Positions 9,201-16,908 of a stretch of DNA of 64,000 bases are shown piece by piece. Position 1 is the stretch's first letter. Every line of letters starts with the position of its first letter. Below the pieces are notes generated by a model. The model ran no database searches. It was not told the origin of the DNA and saw only the letters and a program-made list of their open reading frames with translations. Source of the DNA: Egibacter rhizosphaerae (GTDB taxonomy: Bacteria > Actinomycetota > Nitriliruptoria > Euzebyales > Egibacteraceae). The translations under genes and the position numbers were made by a program. The stretch spans positions 1,364,001-1,428,000 of the forward strand of contig NZ_CP036402.1 of the NCBI RefSeq assembly GCF_004322855.1, given 5' to 3'.

Positions 9201-9399
9201 GCTCCAGGAGCTCCCACGAGCCGTCGGTGCTCCCCGTGTCGACGGCGACGAGGTCGAATCGTGGGTGATCCTGCACCGCGAGGCTGGCGAGCACGCCGGG
9301 GAGCCATGACATCCCGTCGTGCACGACGAGCACGCCCAGCACGCCCGGCGGGCCGGGCCCGAGGGGGGTGAACGGGGTGGGAGTGGGGGCGGCGACCAT
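6223..9399 (-). CDS. Large GT2 glycosyltransferase with multi-helix membrane domain
   Basis: 1058 residues. Residues about 18-250 form a GT-A domain of family GT2: VLVVHDG start, DTGSTDGSWE, a DxD-type motif VHDDLAL near 105 and GDDIDLCWR near 205. The rest holds about a dozen hydrophobic segments from about 270 to 900 with a soluble extracytoplasmic stretch near the C-terminus and a last helix (LLALVLGSLLL). It would transfer a sugar from a nucleotide- or lipid-linked donor at the membrane; acceptor unknown. Homologues in this position are part of the conserved actinobacterial whiB-manB block. The stop overlaps the DUF5719 start. Confidence 0.88.
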   Translation of the reverse strand: MVAAPTPTPFTPLGPGPPGVLGVLVVHDGMSWLPGVLASLAVQDHPRFDLVAVDTGSTDGSWELLERRIPPERLLRLRDSAGVGDALAAAARVVEAPPDTLLIVHDDLALAPDAVGRLARDLADDPTLAAVGPKLREWRERPTLQQVGRTIDRFGRVDLGLERDELDQGQYDEERDVLAVSTAGMLVRSDALDAVGGFDPRMRAMGDDIDLCWRLWLAGWRIAVQPAAVGYHAAAGTRGARPLWDGGARTPRELTERHALASLLRNHGAARLAWSLPVAALLAAAKTLALLATRRVGAAGATVRAWLWNAVQLPRTLRLRWVTQRDRERSEDEIAPLLASGEPRWQQWADTTRAWLAGSDTPALLAGTIDERAVPAGGRIGRLLRRGAAVWAGIPLLVLYLVGAASLLGSGVLLGGEIRPWPDAAGEFVAAYASPFGGEPAGTVGFPSPIQAVLGVASLGLGGSPWLAQTVLVLGLLPFAWVTALRAGRLITERSGPRVLAATLYACSPPVAGALAQARWGALVVAALFPALVLLAFRLGNPDTALPTAWRATALFVFASVVAIGAAPPAGVLVASALLLAVIVATRRDVPRHGRPRLRVAVSTVAPLLLLSPWLASLIAGSARLPAQPEVPLPAWRAIGLAPVVLPGLESTAGAMLAVVLTAALIGLGLLLGLPLRPLPVTLLVTTLIVSATAAWVAARVVPVSVWSPLMLLPGALAVGGLAAVAGRTFVPALSVHAFGLRQVSAIAGVLVVGIGLLGGLARIASDPWVGVERVEDVLPPVAGASEELPHRLLLLDLDDDGVRWELTGQDGPSMRGVGETESPAIAAAVGRAVEGMATGSDLGAASRLALAGVREVVLTEDAADSELRELLIRQPELEPIPTGGGRVLQVAAWVPRASVLPDRFADHLLAGRRVDASDVEPVALSGGSDHWAGEAGPGTLLLTEDASAWAATLDGAPLDPVAVEPTVEELPPVAAYEVPDEGSVELQVGSPWRHRTLVAGQALLALVLGSLLLRPPRLATAARAGRRDAPPVHALPGLDGLDGVRAATPSARAGGPS

Positions 9400-9444
9400 C
9401 GACTCGAGGCATGGCGGCGTCTGTCGGACACCGCCGGCAAGGGC

Positions 9445-9480
9445 GATGTCGACCGGGCAATCGACGTCGACCGGGCTATC
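9445..9480. repeat. Two tandem 18-base units in the GT2 gene leader
   Basis: GATGTCGACCGGGCAATC followed directly by a second copy with two changes. Both contain GTCGAC. They lie 46-81 bases upstream of the GT2 start codon, in the whiB-GT2 gap (9400-9627), where an operator could be. Confidence 0.7.
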
Positions 9481-9627
9481 AGCCGTGAGCGTCGATGGAC
9501 GCGCGGATGGGGGACCGCGCGACCGCCGCGCATGGTAACCCCACCGCGGAACGTGAGCGCACGGCGGGCCTGCCCCTCCGGGCCCGGTCGACCGATGGGA
9601 CCGCGACCGGTGGTGCGCAGGGACGCC

Positions 9628-9861
9628 TCAGGAGGCCATGCGCTTCAGCTTGCGGCGCTCGCGTTCGCTCAGCCCGCCCCAGATGCCGAACCGCTCGTCG
9701 TTCTCGAGGGCGTGCTCGAGGCACTCGTTGCGTACGGGACACTCGCCGCAGATCCGCTTGGCCTCCCGGGTCGACCCACCCTTCTCGGGGAAGAAGGTCT
9801 CGGGGTCAGCCTGCAGGCACTTCGCGTGCGCCGCCCAGGGCAGCGTCTCGATCTGGATCAC
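9628..9861 (-). CDS. whiB: WhiB-family iron-sulfur transcription factor (WhiB2/WhmD-like)
   Basis: A 77-residue WhiB protein. Four cysteines that should hold the [4Fe-4S] cluster are present: KCLQ near residue 13 and the CGECPVRNEC set near 40-49. The turn motif FGIWGG and the basic tail RERRKLKR that contacts DNA follow. Size and adjacency to manC and the DUF3499/manB block point to the WhiB2 (WhmD) subgroup, which controls septation and cell division in mycobacteria and streptomycetes; that subgroup call is inference. Start is GTG with GAAGGAGG six bases upstream. Confidence 0.93.
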   Translation of the reverse strand: MIQIETLPWAAHAKCLQADPETFFPEKGGSTREAKRICGECPVRNECLEHALENDERFGIWGGLSERERRKLKRMAS

Positions 9862-10047
9862 GACGCGCCTCCTTCGGTCCGGGGGAGGCGCTGCGTCGCG
9901 AACAACCAGCGGGCACCGCCCATCGAGGCGGCCCCTGGTCCAGCACCCCGCCCCTGCGAGCAGCCGAACCCCCGTTGCTCGCCCGGATCGGACACGCGGA
10001 CCGCAGCACTCAGCGCTGGACCCCGCGTGTGTAGTTCCATGCGTGTA

Positions 10048-10076
10048 ATTCTGCGTTCGCAGCGCGTGAACGTCAA
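10048..10076 (-). promoter_or_regulatory. Candidate sigma-70 promoter for whiB
   Basis: On the minus strand TTGACG (10071-10076) and CAGAAT (10048-10053) are separated by exactly 17 bases. Transcription would start near 10041, giving a leader of about 180 bases before the whiB GTG. The long leader leaves room for post-transcriptional control. Confidence 0.5.
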
Positions 10077-10132
10077 CCCGGGAATGGGGACACGACACCT
10101 TCACGGGGCCGTTTCCGAACGCGCCCGGGCGA

Positions 10133-11176
10133 CTACGCGGCGACGTCGCCCGCGGCGAGGCGGGCCCCGGCGGGAACCCGCACCCCCTCACGCACCACGG
10201 CGCCGTCGCCGATGACCGCGTCCGCAGCGACCTCGGCGTCCCCGCCGACACGGGCTCCCTCGCCGATCACGGCGTCGCGCACGGCGGCCCCCGGGCCGAT
10301 GGCGACGTGGTCGAAGAGCACGCTGCCCGACACCAGGGCGCGCTCCCCGACGACCGTCCCGATGCCCAACACGCTGGCATCGCGCACGATCGCCTCGTCG
10401 GCCACCCGCGACTGCTCGTGACGCGCGCCGCCCGCACCGTCGCGATGCACCGCGTCGGGCCAGGGCCACGAGCAGGCACCCTCGAGCACCGCCCGCTGCC
10501 CTGCTCGGTAGCGGGCGGGGGTCCCGAGGTCCGCCCAGAACGCGTCGGCCACCATCCCGTGCAGCGCGCCGCGCGCCACGAGCCCGGGAAACACGTCGCG
10601 CTCGAAGGACAGCGGTCCGTCCCCGGGATGGTCCGCGAGCGCCCCGGAGCTCACCACGTACGTGCCGGCGTTGACGGTGTTCGTCGGCGCGTGCTCAGCG
10701 GCGGGCTTCTCGACGAAGTCGGTCACCGTGCCGGCGTCGTCCGTGAGCACCACCCCGTAGCTCGACGGGTCCTGGACGCGCCCGAGGGCCAGGCTTGCCA
10801 GCGCTCCCGAGCGTCGATGCCCTGCCACCAGACGGCCGAAGTCGAGATCGGTGAGGATGTCGCCGTTGCAGACGAGCACCGGCTCGTCCTCCCCGGCGAT
10901 CTCGCGGCGCGCCCCGCCCGCGGTGTCGAGACGCGCCTCCTCCGCGCGCAGGTTGACGTGCAGCCCGAGGCCCCCGCCGAGCGGAACCAACGGGGCGAAG
11001 GGCCGGGGATCGTCGCCGACGAGGAACGTGACGCGCTCGACACCGGCCTCGCGCAACCGGACCAGCAGCCCGGTCGCGAATGGAGCGACGAGGAACGGCA
11101 CCAACGGCTTGGGGCGCGTGTCGGTGAGCGGCTGGAGCCGGCTCCCCGCGCCCCCGGCGAGCACAAGCGCGCGCAT
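10133..11176 (-). CDS. manC: Mannose-1-phosphate guanylyltransferase-type nucleotidyltransferase
   Basis: Couples a nucleotide to a sugar-1-phosphate, most likely making GDP-mannose from GTP and mannose-1-phosphate. The 347-residue protein begins LVLAGGAGSRLQPLT with the catalytic KP (TRPKPLVP), followed by VCNGDILTDLD (metal Asp near residue 106) and FVEKP near 158. From about 245 the sequence turns into a left-handed beta-helix (hexapeptide repeats such as VGERALVSGSV, VIGDGAVV), as in mycobacterial ManB/ManC-like proteins. Substrate specificity is inferred from the partner manB. Start ATG is divergent from the amino-sugar operon. Confidence 0.85.
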   Translation of the reverse strand: MRALVLAGGAGSRLQPLTDTRPKPLVPFLVAPFATGLLVRLREAGVERVTFLVGDDPRPFAPLVPLGGGLGLHVNLRAEEARLDTAGGARREIAGEDEPVLVCNGDILTDLDFGRLVAGHRRSGALASLALGRVQDPSSYGVVLTDDAGTVTDFVEKPAAEHAPTNTVNAGTYVVSSGALADHPGDGPLSFERDVFPGLVARGALHGMVADAFWADLGTPARYRAGQRAVLEGACSWPWPDAVHRDGAGGARHEQSRVADEAIVRDASVLGIGTVVGERALVSGSVLFDHVAIGPGAAVRDAVIGEGARVGGDAEVAADAVIGDGAVVREGVRVPAGARLAAGDVAA

Positions 11177-11267
11177 GATCGTCGCAGGCTACCCATCGGC
11201 GCGTCGTTCCGCCCGCAACCCGCAGCAGAGGCTTCGGCGCACCCCGGCACGTGGACCGTTCGTGCAG

Positions 11268-11283
11268 TATGGTCTAGACCACA
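11268..11283. promoter_or_regulatory. DasR-like operator (dre) upstream of the SIS genes
   Basis: TATGGTCTAGACCACA contains the perfect 12-base palindrome TGGTCTAGACCA (11270-11281), the core of the Streptomyces DasR response element. It lies 40 bases before the first SIS start and about 90 bases from the divergent manC start, so it could act on both. Confidence 0.85.
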
Positions 11284-11321
11284 CGCGACGGATCCCGAGC
11301 GACCGGGGGTGTGCGATCACC

Positions 11322-12077
11322 GTGGCAGCAGGCGCGGGCGCGTTCGGCGCGTACCTGCGCGAGCACCTGGAGGCGATCGAGGAGCGCAACGCCGTCACGC
11401 TCGACCGGCTCGCCGACGCCTTGCTCGCGACGGTCCGCAACGGCGGGCTCGTCCACGTCGGCGGGACGGGCCATTCCACGGGGTTGCTCCTCGAGACCTT
11501 CTACCGCGCCGGAGGGCTCGCCTGCGTGCAGCCGCTGTACGACCAGGGCCTCTCACCGCTCGAGGGCGCCGTGGCGAGCACCGCCCGGGAACGCACGTCC
11601 GGGCTCGCGGAGCGCATCCTCCGGCAGGCCGCACCCGACACGGGGGACCTGGGCATCGTCTTCTCGAACTCCGGGACCAACCCCGTGCCCGTCGAACTCG
11701 CCCAAGGGCTCTCGCGTCGCGGCTGCACGGTCGCGGCCGTGTGCTCCCTGGAGCACCTGCGGCAGGCGCCCAGGCGCAGCGACGCCAAGCTCGACGAGAT
11801 CGCCGACCTCGTCCTGGACACGGGCGCTCCCGAGGGGGACGTCGCGTACGCGGCCGGGCCGCATCACACCGCCCCGGTCTCGAGCCTCGCCGGCGTCTAC
11901 CTCTGGAGCCTCGCGCTCGCCCGCCTGGCCGATCGCGCCGCAGCCGCCGGCATCGACCTCCCGCTGTGGCAGAGCACGAACGTCGCGGACGGGGAGGCAC
12001 GCAACGAGGCGACCATCGCGGCCTTCGGTCCGAGGATCCCCCGACTGTCCGTGTCGGGGCCAGACGGCGAGGAGTAG
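11322..12077 (+). CDS. Single SIS-domain sugar-phosphate protein (UPF0309-like)
   Basis: A 251-residue phosphosugar-binding protein. GGTGHST near residue 48, then LETFYRAGGL, and a second nucleotide-like fold around IVFSNSGTNP near 110 match the UPF0309 group of SIS proteins found beside GlcNAc genes. The reaction of this group is unknown; SIS folds act as isomerases, etherases or sensors of phosphosugars. Start GTG 11322 was chosen because it begins the conserved frame just after the operator. First gene of the operon; it ends four bases before the next start. It could be a functional analogue of MurQ, but the sequence alone does not show that. Confidence 0.8.
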   Translation: MAAGAGAFGAYLREHLEAIEERNAVTLDRLADALLATVRNGGLVHVGGTGHSTGLLLETFYRAGGLACVQPLYDQGLSPLEGAVASTARERTSGLAERILRQAAPDTGDLGIVFSNSGTNPVPVELAQGLSRRGCTVAAVCSLEHLRQAPRRSDAKLDEIADLVLDTGAPEGDVAYAAGPHHTAPVSSLAGVYLWSLALARLADRAAAAGIDLPLWQSTNVADGEARNEATIAAFGPRIPRLSVSGPDGEE

Positions 12078-12081
12078 AACG

Positions 12082-13107
12082 ATGCGCACCCCCGGCACGC
12101 GGATGCACGCGGAGATGGCCGAACAACCCGACGTCCTAGCCCAGCTGGCGGATCGGCGCGCGGACCGCGCAGCCGCGATCGCCGCCGCTCGGCCCGAGCC
12201 CCTGCACGGGATCGTGCTCGTGGCGCGCGGCTCGTCGGACCAGGCCGCGATCTACGGGCGGTACGCGCTGGAGGCGGCGGTCGGCCGGCCGGTCGCGCTG
12301 GCCGCCCCGAGCCTGCACACGCTCTACGGCAGCGAGGCCGACTACCGGGGGTACCTCGCGGTCGCGACGAGCCAGTCGGGGCGGACGCCCGAGATCGTCA
12401 GCGTGCTCGGGGCGATGCGTGAGGCCGGCGCCACGACGGTGGCGATCACGAACGCGGGTGAGGCGCCGCTCGCGGACGAGGCCGACGTGCTCATCGACCT
12501 CCGGGCCGGCGAGGAGCGCGCGGTGCCGGCGACCAAGACGTTCACGGCGCAGGTCGCCGCCTTCGCACTGGTCGCGGAAGCCCTCGGGACGGTGCCCTGG
12601 ACCGGCCGCGACTGGGAACGGCTGCCCGCAGCGGTGGCCAGCGTGCTCGCCGACGACCTCCCCGCGCGGGAGGCCGCGGAGGGGCTGGTCGATGCGGCCG
12701 GCATCGTCTCGGTGGGACGCGGCTACCTCTACGCGATCGCGCTCGAGGCGGCACTGAAGCTCAAGGAGACGACTTCGATCCTCGCCCAGGGCTACTCCGC
12801 CGCGGATCTGCGCCACGGGCCGATCGCGGTGATCGAGCGAGATTTCCCCGTCCTGGCGTTCGACGCCCCCGGGCCGGCGGCCGAGGACATGAGCGCGCTC
12901 CGTGCCGAGCTCGCCGAACGTGGCGCGCGCATGTTGCGGGTCGGGGTCGGCGCGGGCCAGCTGCCGGTCCCGGAAGGGCTGGCCGAGCCTTTCGTCGCGA
13001 TCCCGGGGGTGGTGCGCGCCCAACAGCTCGCGCGCGAGCTCGCCCTGGCCCGCGGCCTCGAACCCGACGCGCCAGTGGGATTGCGGAAGGTGACCCCGAC
13101 GAGCTGA
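12082..13107 (+). CDS. Double SIS-domain amino-sugar-phosphate deaminase/isomerase (NagB-II/AgaS type)
   Basis: A 341-residue protein with two SIS domains as in the C-terminal half of GlmS but without the glutaminase domain. Motifs: ARGSSDQAA near 48, ATSQSGRTPE near 93, PATKTFT near 150, and the active-site region LKLKETTSI with DLRHGP near 235-250. This composition is that of SIS-type glucosamine-6-phosphate deaminases (NagB-II) and AgaS. With nagA next in the operon, deamination of GlcN-6-P to fructose-6-P is the likely step, since no classical NagB is present. A GAGGAG lies just upstream of the ATG. Confidence 0.82.
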   Translation: MRTPGTRMHAEMAEQPDVLAQLADRRADRAAAIAAARPEPLHGIVLVARGSSDQAAIYGRYALEAAVGRPVALAAPSLHTLYGSEADYRGYLAVATSQSGRTPEIVSVLGAMREAGATTVAITNAGEAPLADEADVLIDLRAGEERAVPATKTFTAQVAAFALVAEALGTVPWTGRDWERLPAAVASVLADDLPAREAAEGLVDAAGIVSVGRGYLYAIALEAALKLKETTSILAQGYSAADLRHGPIAVIERDFPVLAFDAPGPAAEDMSALRAELAERGARMLRVGVGAGQLPVPEGLAEPFVAIPGVVRAQQLARELALARGLEPDAPVGLRKVTPTS

Positions 13108-13135
13108 CGTCTCCGATCCCACTTGCGGCGCGATG

Positions 13136-13147
13136 TGGTCTAGTCCA
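13136..13147. promoter_or_regulatory. DasR-like operator upstream of nagA
   Basis: TGGTCTAGTCCA, which differs from a perfect palindrome by one mismatched base pair, lies 41 bases before the nagA ATG in the only sizeable gap between SIS and nag genes. Confidence 0.7.
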
Positions 13148-13188
13148 ACCTGCGCAGGCCCGATCCGAGCCATGGAAGCGAGGACGCA

Positions 13189-14289
13189 ATGCCACGACTG
13201 GGAGTTGCCGCAGCCGTCGTCGACGGGCACGTCGTCGCCGGCGACGTGGAGGTCGAGGACGGCCGCGTCGTACGGGTCGCGGCCGGGTCGGGAGGACGCG
13301 GGACCGCCGCGCCCGGCTTCGTCGACCTCCAGGTCAACGGCTTCGGGGGAGTCGACTTCCTCGCGGCGGGGGCGCGGGACTTCGCCGTCGCCGGCGAGGC
13401 GCTCCTGGCCAGTGGCGTCACCGCCTACCTACCCACCCTCATCACCTCGCCGATCGACGATCTCGTCACCGCGCTCGGCGTCGTCGAGGGCCTCGCCGGC
13501 GAGAACACCGACAAGGGACCGCGTGTCCTCGGCGCCCACGTCGAGGGCCCGTTCCTCGCCCGCCCCTTCGCGGGCGCGCACAATCCCGAGTTGATCGTCC
13601 CGCCCGATCGCGAGATCGCCGATCGCCTGCTGGGCGCGGGACCCGTGCGCTTCGTCACCCTGGCTCCCGAGCAGCCCGGGGGCCAGGAGCTGGTCTCTCA
13701 TCTCGTCGCCGGGGGGGTGCGGGTGTCGGTCGGCCACACCGAGGCGCACAGCGAGGATGCACACGAGGCGTTCGACCGCGGGGCCGTTGCGGTCACGCAT
13801 CTACACAACGCGATGCGGCGCTTCCGTTCCCGCGACCCCGGGCCCGCGGGAGCCGCGCTCGCCCGGCCCGAGATCGCGGTGCTGGTGATCAACGACGGGA
13901 TCCACCTCGCCGACGACACGCTGCTCGGGGCATGGCGCGCCACCCGAGGCCGGTTCGTGCTGGTGACCGACGCCATCGCGGCGGCGGGGCTCGGTGAGGG
14001 CGCGGTGGCGCTCGGCGACCGTACGGTGCACGTAGCTGACGGGGCCGCCCGACTCGACGACGGCACGCTCGCCGGCAGCGTGCTCACGATGGACGCGGCC
14101 GTCCGCCGGCTCGTCGAGCTGGGGGTGCCCCTGGGCGAGGCGATCGAGGCCGCCACCGGGACGCCGGCTGGGCTCGTCGGCGAGCGCGCGAGCCTGCGAC
14201 CGGGCGCCGTCGCGGACATCGCCGTCCTCGACGAGGACCTCGGGGTGCAGCGCACGCTCCGCGACGGTGTGGAGGTCCACGCGGCGTGA
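13189..14289 (+). CDS. nagA: N-acetylglucosamine-6-phosphate deacetylase
   Basis: Removes acetate from GlcNAc-6-P, giving GlcN-6-P for the deaminase encoded upstream. The 366-residue amidohydrolase shows GFVDLQVNGFGGVDF near residue 42, the metal Glu in HVEGPFL near 121, HTEAHSED (metal His) near 182, THLHNAMR near 203 and the catalytic Asp in LVTDAIAA near 263. No signal peptide, hence cytoplasmic. Its stop overlaps the next gene's GTG start by four bases (GTGA). Confidence 0.93.
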   Translation: MPRLGVAAAVVDGHVVAGDVEVEDGRVVRVAAGSGGRGTAAPGFVDLQVNGFGGVDFLAAGARDFAVAGEALLASGVTAYLPTLITSPIDDLVTALGVVEGLAGENTDKGPRVLGAHVEGPFLARPFAGAHNPELIVPPDREIADRLLGAGPVRFVTLAPEQPGGQELVSHLVAGGVRVSVGHTEAHSEDAHEAFDRGAVAVTHLHNAMRRFRSRDPGPAGAALARPEIAVLVINDGIHLADDTLLGAWRATRGRFVLVTDAIAAAGLGEGAVALGDRTVHVADGAARLDDGTLAGSVLTMDAAVRRLVELGVPLGEAIEAATGTPAGLVGERASLRPGAVADIAVLDEDLGVQRTLRDGVEVHAA

Positions 14290-15845
14290 CGACCCCGCCG
14301 TCCCCATCGACTCCACCGTCGGCGCGGCTGGACCTGCCGGAGCTGATCTCGCAGACCCTCTGGCTGGTGGTGCACGGTCCGGATCCCGACCGACCGGACG
14401 CGCGCAACGAGCAGGAACTGGGGGTCGGCACCCCGCGCCAGGCGATCCGCGCCCTGCGCCCCGGCGGCATCGTCGCGTTCGCCTGGAGCGGTAACTGTGC
14501 ACACCCCCAGCAACTCGCGCACCTCGTCGCCGCGCTGCAGGACACCGCGGGGGAGGAGGCCGGGATGCCGCTGGCGGTCGCGATCGACGAGGAGGGTGGG
14601 CGTGTCCGGCGCCTCCCCCCGCCGGCCACCCAGTGGCCCTCGGCACGGGCACTCGCGCGAGCCGCGGGTCCCGAGGAGGCCCAGGCCCGGTGGGCGGCGG
14701 CCGGGACCGAGCTGCTCGCGTGCGGGATCACCACGAACCTCGCTCCGGTCGTCGACGTCGACGCCGTGAACAACCCGGTCGTCGGCGACCGCGCCTTCGG
14801 CACGGACGCGACCACGGTCTCGGCGCACGCGACGGCCGCCGTCGAGGGGCTCCAGCAGGCCGGCGTCGCCGCGGTCGCCAAGCACTTCCCCGGTCACGGA
14901 GCGGTCGCCGGGGACAGCCACGAGGCGCTCCCGCACAGCGCGGCGGGCCGGGCATCGGTCGAGGACCGACACCTCGCGGCGTTCCGGCAGCTGTTCGCCG
15001 ACGCCCGGCCGGCGGGTGTGATGACCGGGCATCTGCGGATCGCGGCGCTCGACGGCGCCGAGCCCGCGACGACCTCCCCCGCCATCACCCGCGATCTCCT
15101 ACGCCGGGAGCTCGGCTACGACGGACTGGTGTTGACGGATTCGCTCGCCATGGGCGCCCTCGCCGACCGGGAACCGGGGGCAGTGGCCGTCGAGGCGCTC
15201 GCCGCCGGCGCCGACGTCCTCCTGACCCCGCCCGATCCCGGCACCGCTCACGCGGCCGTGCTCGAGGCGGTCGAGCAGCAACGGCTCTCCGCCGATCGGG
15301 TCGCCGAGGCCGCCGACCGCGTCGCGGCCCACCGCACCCGCTGGCGGGCCGAGGGCGACGGACGGGCGGCCGACGACCCCTCACACCGCTCGCTCGCGCT
15401 GGACCTCGCCCATCGGGCGGTCGTGGTGAACGACCCCGTGGGGCTCCTCCCGATCGACCGCGCCCTCGTCGTCGGCGCGACCGTCGCCGGGCCCGCACGG
15501 GGCCTGGCGGACGCGCTCGCGGCCCGTGGGGTCGCGGCCAGGCTGTGCGAGCTCGGGGGGCGGGAAGGGATCGGGGACGGACCGCTGCCGAGCGGCGACA
15601 CGATGAACGCCATGGCCGGCGACGATCCGCTCGTGGTGGTCAGCGAGCCGGGCCATGACCTCACCGCGCTGCTGGCGGCCACCGGCCGCGACTCCTCGGT
15701 GCACGTCCGCACCGCGGTGGGCGAGCCAGCGCTCCCCCGCCCGGCCGAGCCGGCGACCACCGTGGACGTTTCCCTCCCGGGCGGCGACCACGCGTTGGTG
15801 GCGGCCACCGCCCAGCGTCTCGCACGGACGCGGGAGAGGTACTGA
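14286..15845 (+). CDS. nagZ: GH3 beta-N-acetylglucosaminidase, NagZ-like
   Basis: A 519-residue glycoside hydrolase family 3 protein that removes non-reducing terminal GlcNAc, in family members from muropeptides or chitobiose. It has AIDEEGGRVRRL near residue 97, AKHFPGHGAVAGDSHEALP near 198 (the D-x-H dyad of NagZ-type enzymes) and the nucleophile Asp in LTDSLAMGAL near 284. The extra C-terminal domain (from about 370) resembles the second domain of longer GH3 enzymes. No signal peptide, so it should act on imported oligosaccharides inside the cell, unlike secreted NagZ of some Gram-positives. Translation starts at a GTG overlapping nagA. Confidence 0.9.
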   Translation: MTTPPSPSTPPSARLDLPELISQTLWLVVHGPDPDRPDARNEQELGVGTPRQAIRALRPGGIVAFAWSGNCAHPQQLAHLVAALQDTAGEEAGMPLAVAIDEEGGRVRRLPPPATQWPSARALARAAGPEEAQARWAAAGTELLACGITTNLAPVVDVDAVNNPVVGDRAFGTDATTVSAHATAAVEGLQQAGVAAVAKHFPGHGAVAGDSHEALPHSAAGRASVEDRHLAAFRQLFADARPAGVMTGHLRIAALDGAEPATTSPAITRDLLRRELGYDGLVLTDSLAMGALADREPGAVAVEALAAGADVLLTPPDPGTAHAAVLEAVEQQRLSADRVAEAADRVAAHRTRWRAEGDGRAADDPSHRSLALDLAHRAVVVNDPVGLLPIDRALVVGATVAGPARGLADALAARGVAARLCELGGREGIGDGPLPSGDTMNAMAGDDPLVVVSEPGHDLTALLAATGRDSSVHVRTAVGEPALPRPAEPATTVDVSLPGGDHALVAATAQRLARTRERY

Positions 15846-15913
15846 CCACTTCGCGCACACTGCCCGCGATCGACTTCGCGCCGAGTTCATCTCGGTCCCC
15901 TCTCGGGAACCCC

Positions 15914-15941
15914 TTGCGTTGAGGTCTAGACCTGCTACGGT
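15914..15941 (+). promoter_or_regulatory. gntR promoter with embedded DasR-like operator
   Basis: TTGCGT (15914-15919) and TACGGT (15936-15941) are spaced by 16 bases and flank the perfect palindrome AGGTCTAGACCT (15922-15933). A repressor bound there would block RNA polymerase, suggesting autoregulation of gntR and control of the transporter downstream. Confidence 0.65.
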
Positions 15942-16016
15942 CGAGCGTGCTCACTGGCCACCGTGGCCGACATCCCGACGACGCGGGCAGCGGCCCCCTT
16001 TCCGGAGGTCCGTCAG

Positions 16017-16820
16017 ATGGCCGCAGCTCCCAACAAGTACGAGTCGATCCGGGACCAGGTGCTCGACCTCGTCCACGGCCTCGACGTCGGTGCGGCCATC
16101 CCCGCCGAACGCGAGCTCTGCGAGCAGTTCGGCGTCTCGCGGATGACCCTGCGCCGAGCGGTCGACGATCTCGTCCGCGAGGGCTACCTCGATCGACGGC
16201 ACGGGTCCGGGACGTTCGTGGCCGAGCCGAAGATCGCGCAGCAGCTCACCATGACGAGCTTCAGCGAGGACATGCGCCGGCGCGGCCTCGTACCGAGCAG
16301 CCAAACGCTGTCGCTCACGACCGTCACCGCCGGAGCACCCCTCGGGCGCCATCTGGAGATCAGCCCTCGGGCCCAGGTGCGCCGTGTGCGCCGCCTCCGC
16401 CTCGCCGACGACCGTCCGATGGCGATCGAGACCCTGCACGTTCCGAGCGAGCTCGTGCCGGGGCTGCAGGCACGCGACCTCGTCGACACGAGCTTCTACG
16501 AGCTGCTGGCCGAACGGTACGGCATCGAGATCGGGGCGGGCCTGCAGACCATCGAACCGACCGTCCTGAACGCCGAGGAGGGCGAGCTGCTCGACGTGCC
16601 CGAGCACTCCCCCGCGTTCCTGTTCGAGCGCACGAGCCGCTCCGTGGGGGGACGCATCGTCGAGTTCGTGCGATCGGTCTATCGCGGCGACCGGTATCAG
16701 CTCCAAGTGGAGCTCCGGCCCCCTCGCACGCGAGGCGGCCGCGCCGACGGCGAGCGCGTGAGCGCACAGGACCCCGCGATTGCCTCCGCCATGCAGACGC
16801 ACCCGAACTCCCCGGAGTGA
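16017..16820 (+). CDS. GntR/HutC-family regulator with UTRA domain (DasR/NagR-like)
   Basis: A 267-residue regulator. Winged helix at about residues 8-75 (SIRDQVLDLV, IPAERELCEQFGVSRMTLRRAVDDLV, HGSGTFV) and a UTRA effector domain at about 95-240, the layout of DasR and NagR, which bind GlcN-6-P or GlcNAc-6-P. The ATG at 16017 was chosen over an upstream GTG (15963) because GGAGGT lies seven bases before it. Position inside the amino-sugar cluster, with three DasR-like palindromes around it, makes it the likely local repressor. Ligand identity is inference. Confidence 0.9.
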   Translation: MAAAPNKYESIRDQVLDLVHGLDVGAAIPAERELCEQFGVSRMTLRRAVDDLVREGYLDRRHGSGTFVAEPKIAQQLTMTSFSEDMRRRGLVPSSQTLSLTTVTAGAPLGRHLEISPRAQVRRVRRLRLADDRPMAIETLHVPSELVPGLQARDLVDTSFYELLAERYGIEIGAGLQTIEPTVLNAEEGELLDVPEHSPAFLFERTSRSVGGRIVEFVRSVYRGDRYQLQVELRPPRTRGGRADGERVSAQDPAIASAMQTHPNSPE

Positions 16821-16908
16821 CGACGAGCGGCGAACGGTCGGCCGACCCCGATCGGACGATCGTCGGACGCGCCCCTAGACGAGACCCGCCCGTAGGTAAG
16901 GAGCCCGC

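Noticed and set aside
5956-9309. 1117-codon open frame on the plus strand
   Set aside because: Antisense shadow of the GT2 gene; composition is Arg/Gly/Gln-rich with no domain, typical of high-GC shadows.
11322-12077. MurQ (MurNAc-6-phosphate etherase) annotation for the first SIS gene
   Set aside because: Length and motifs fit the UPF0309 group better; kept only as a functional hypothesis.
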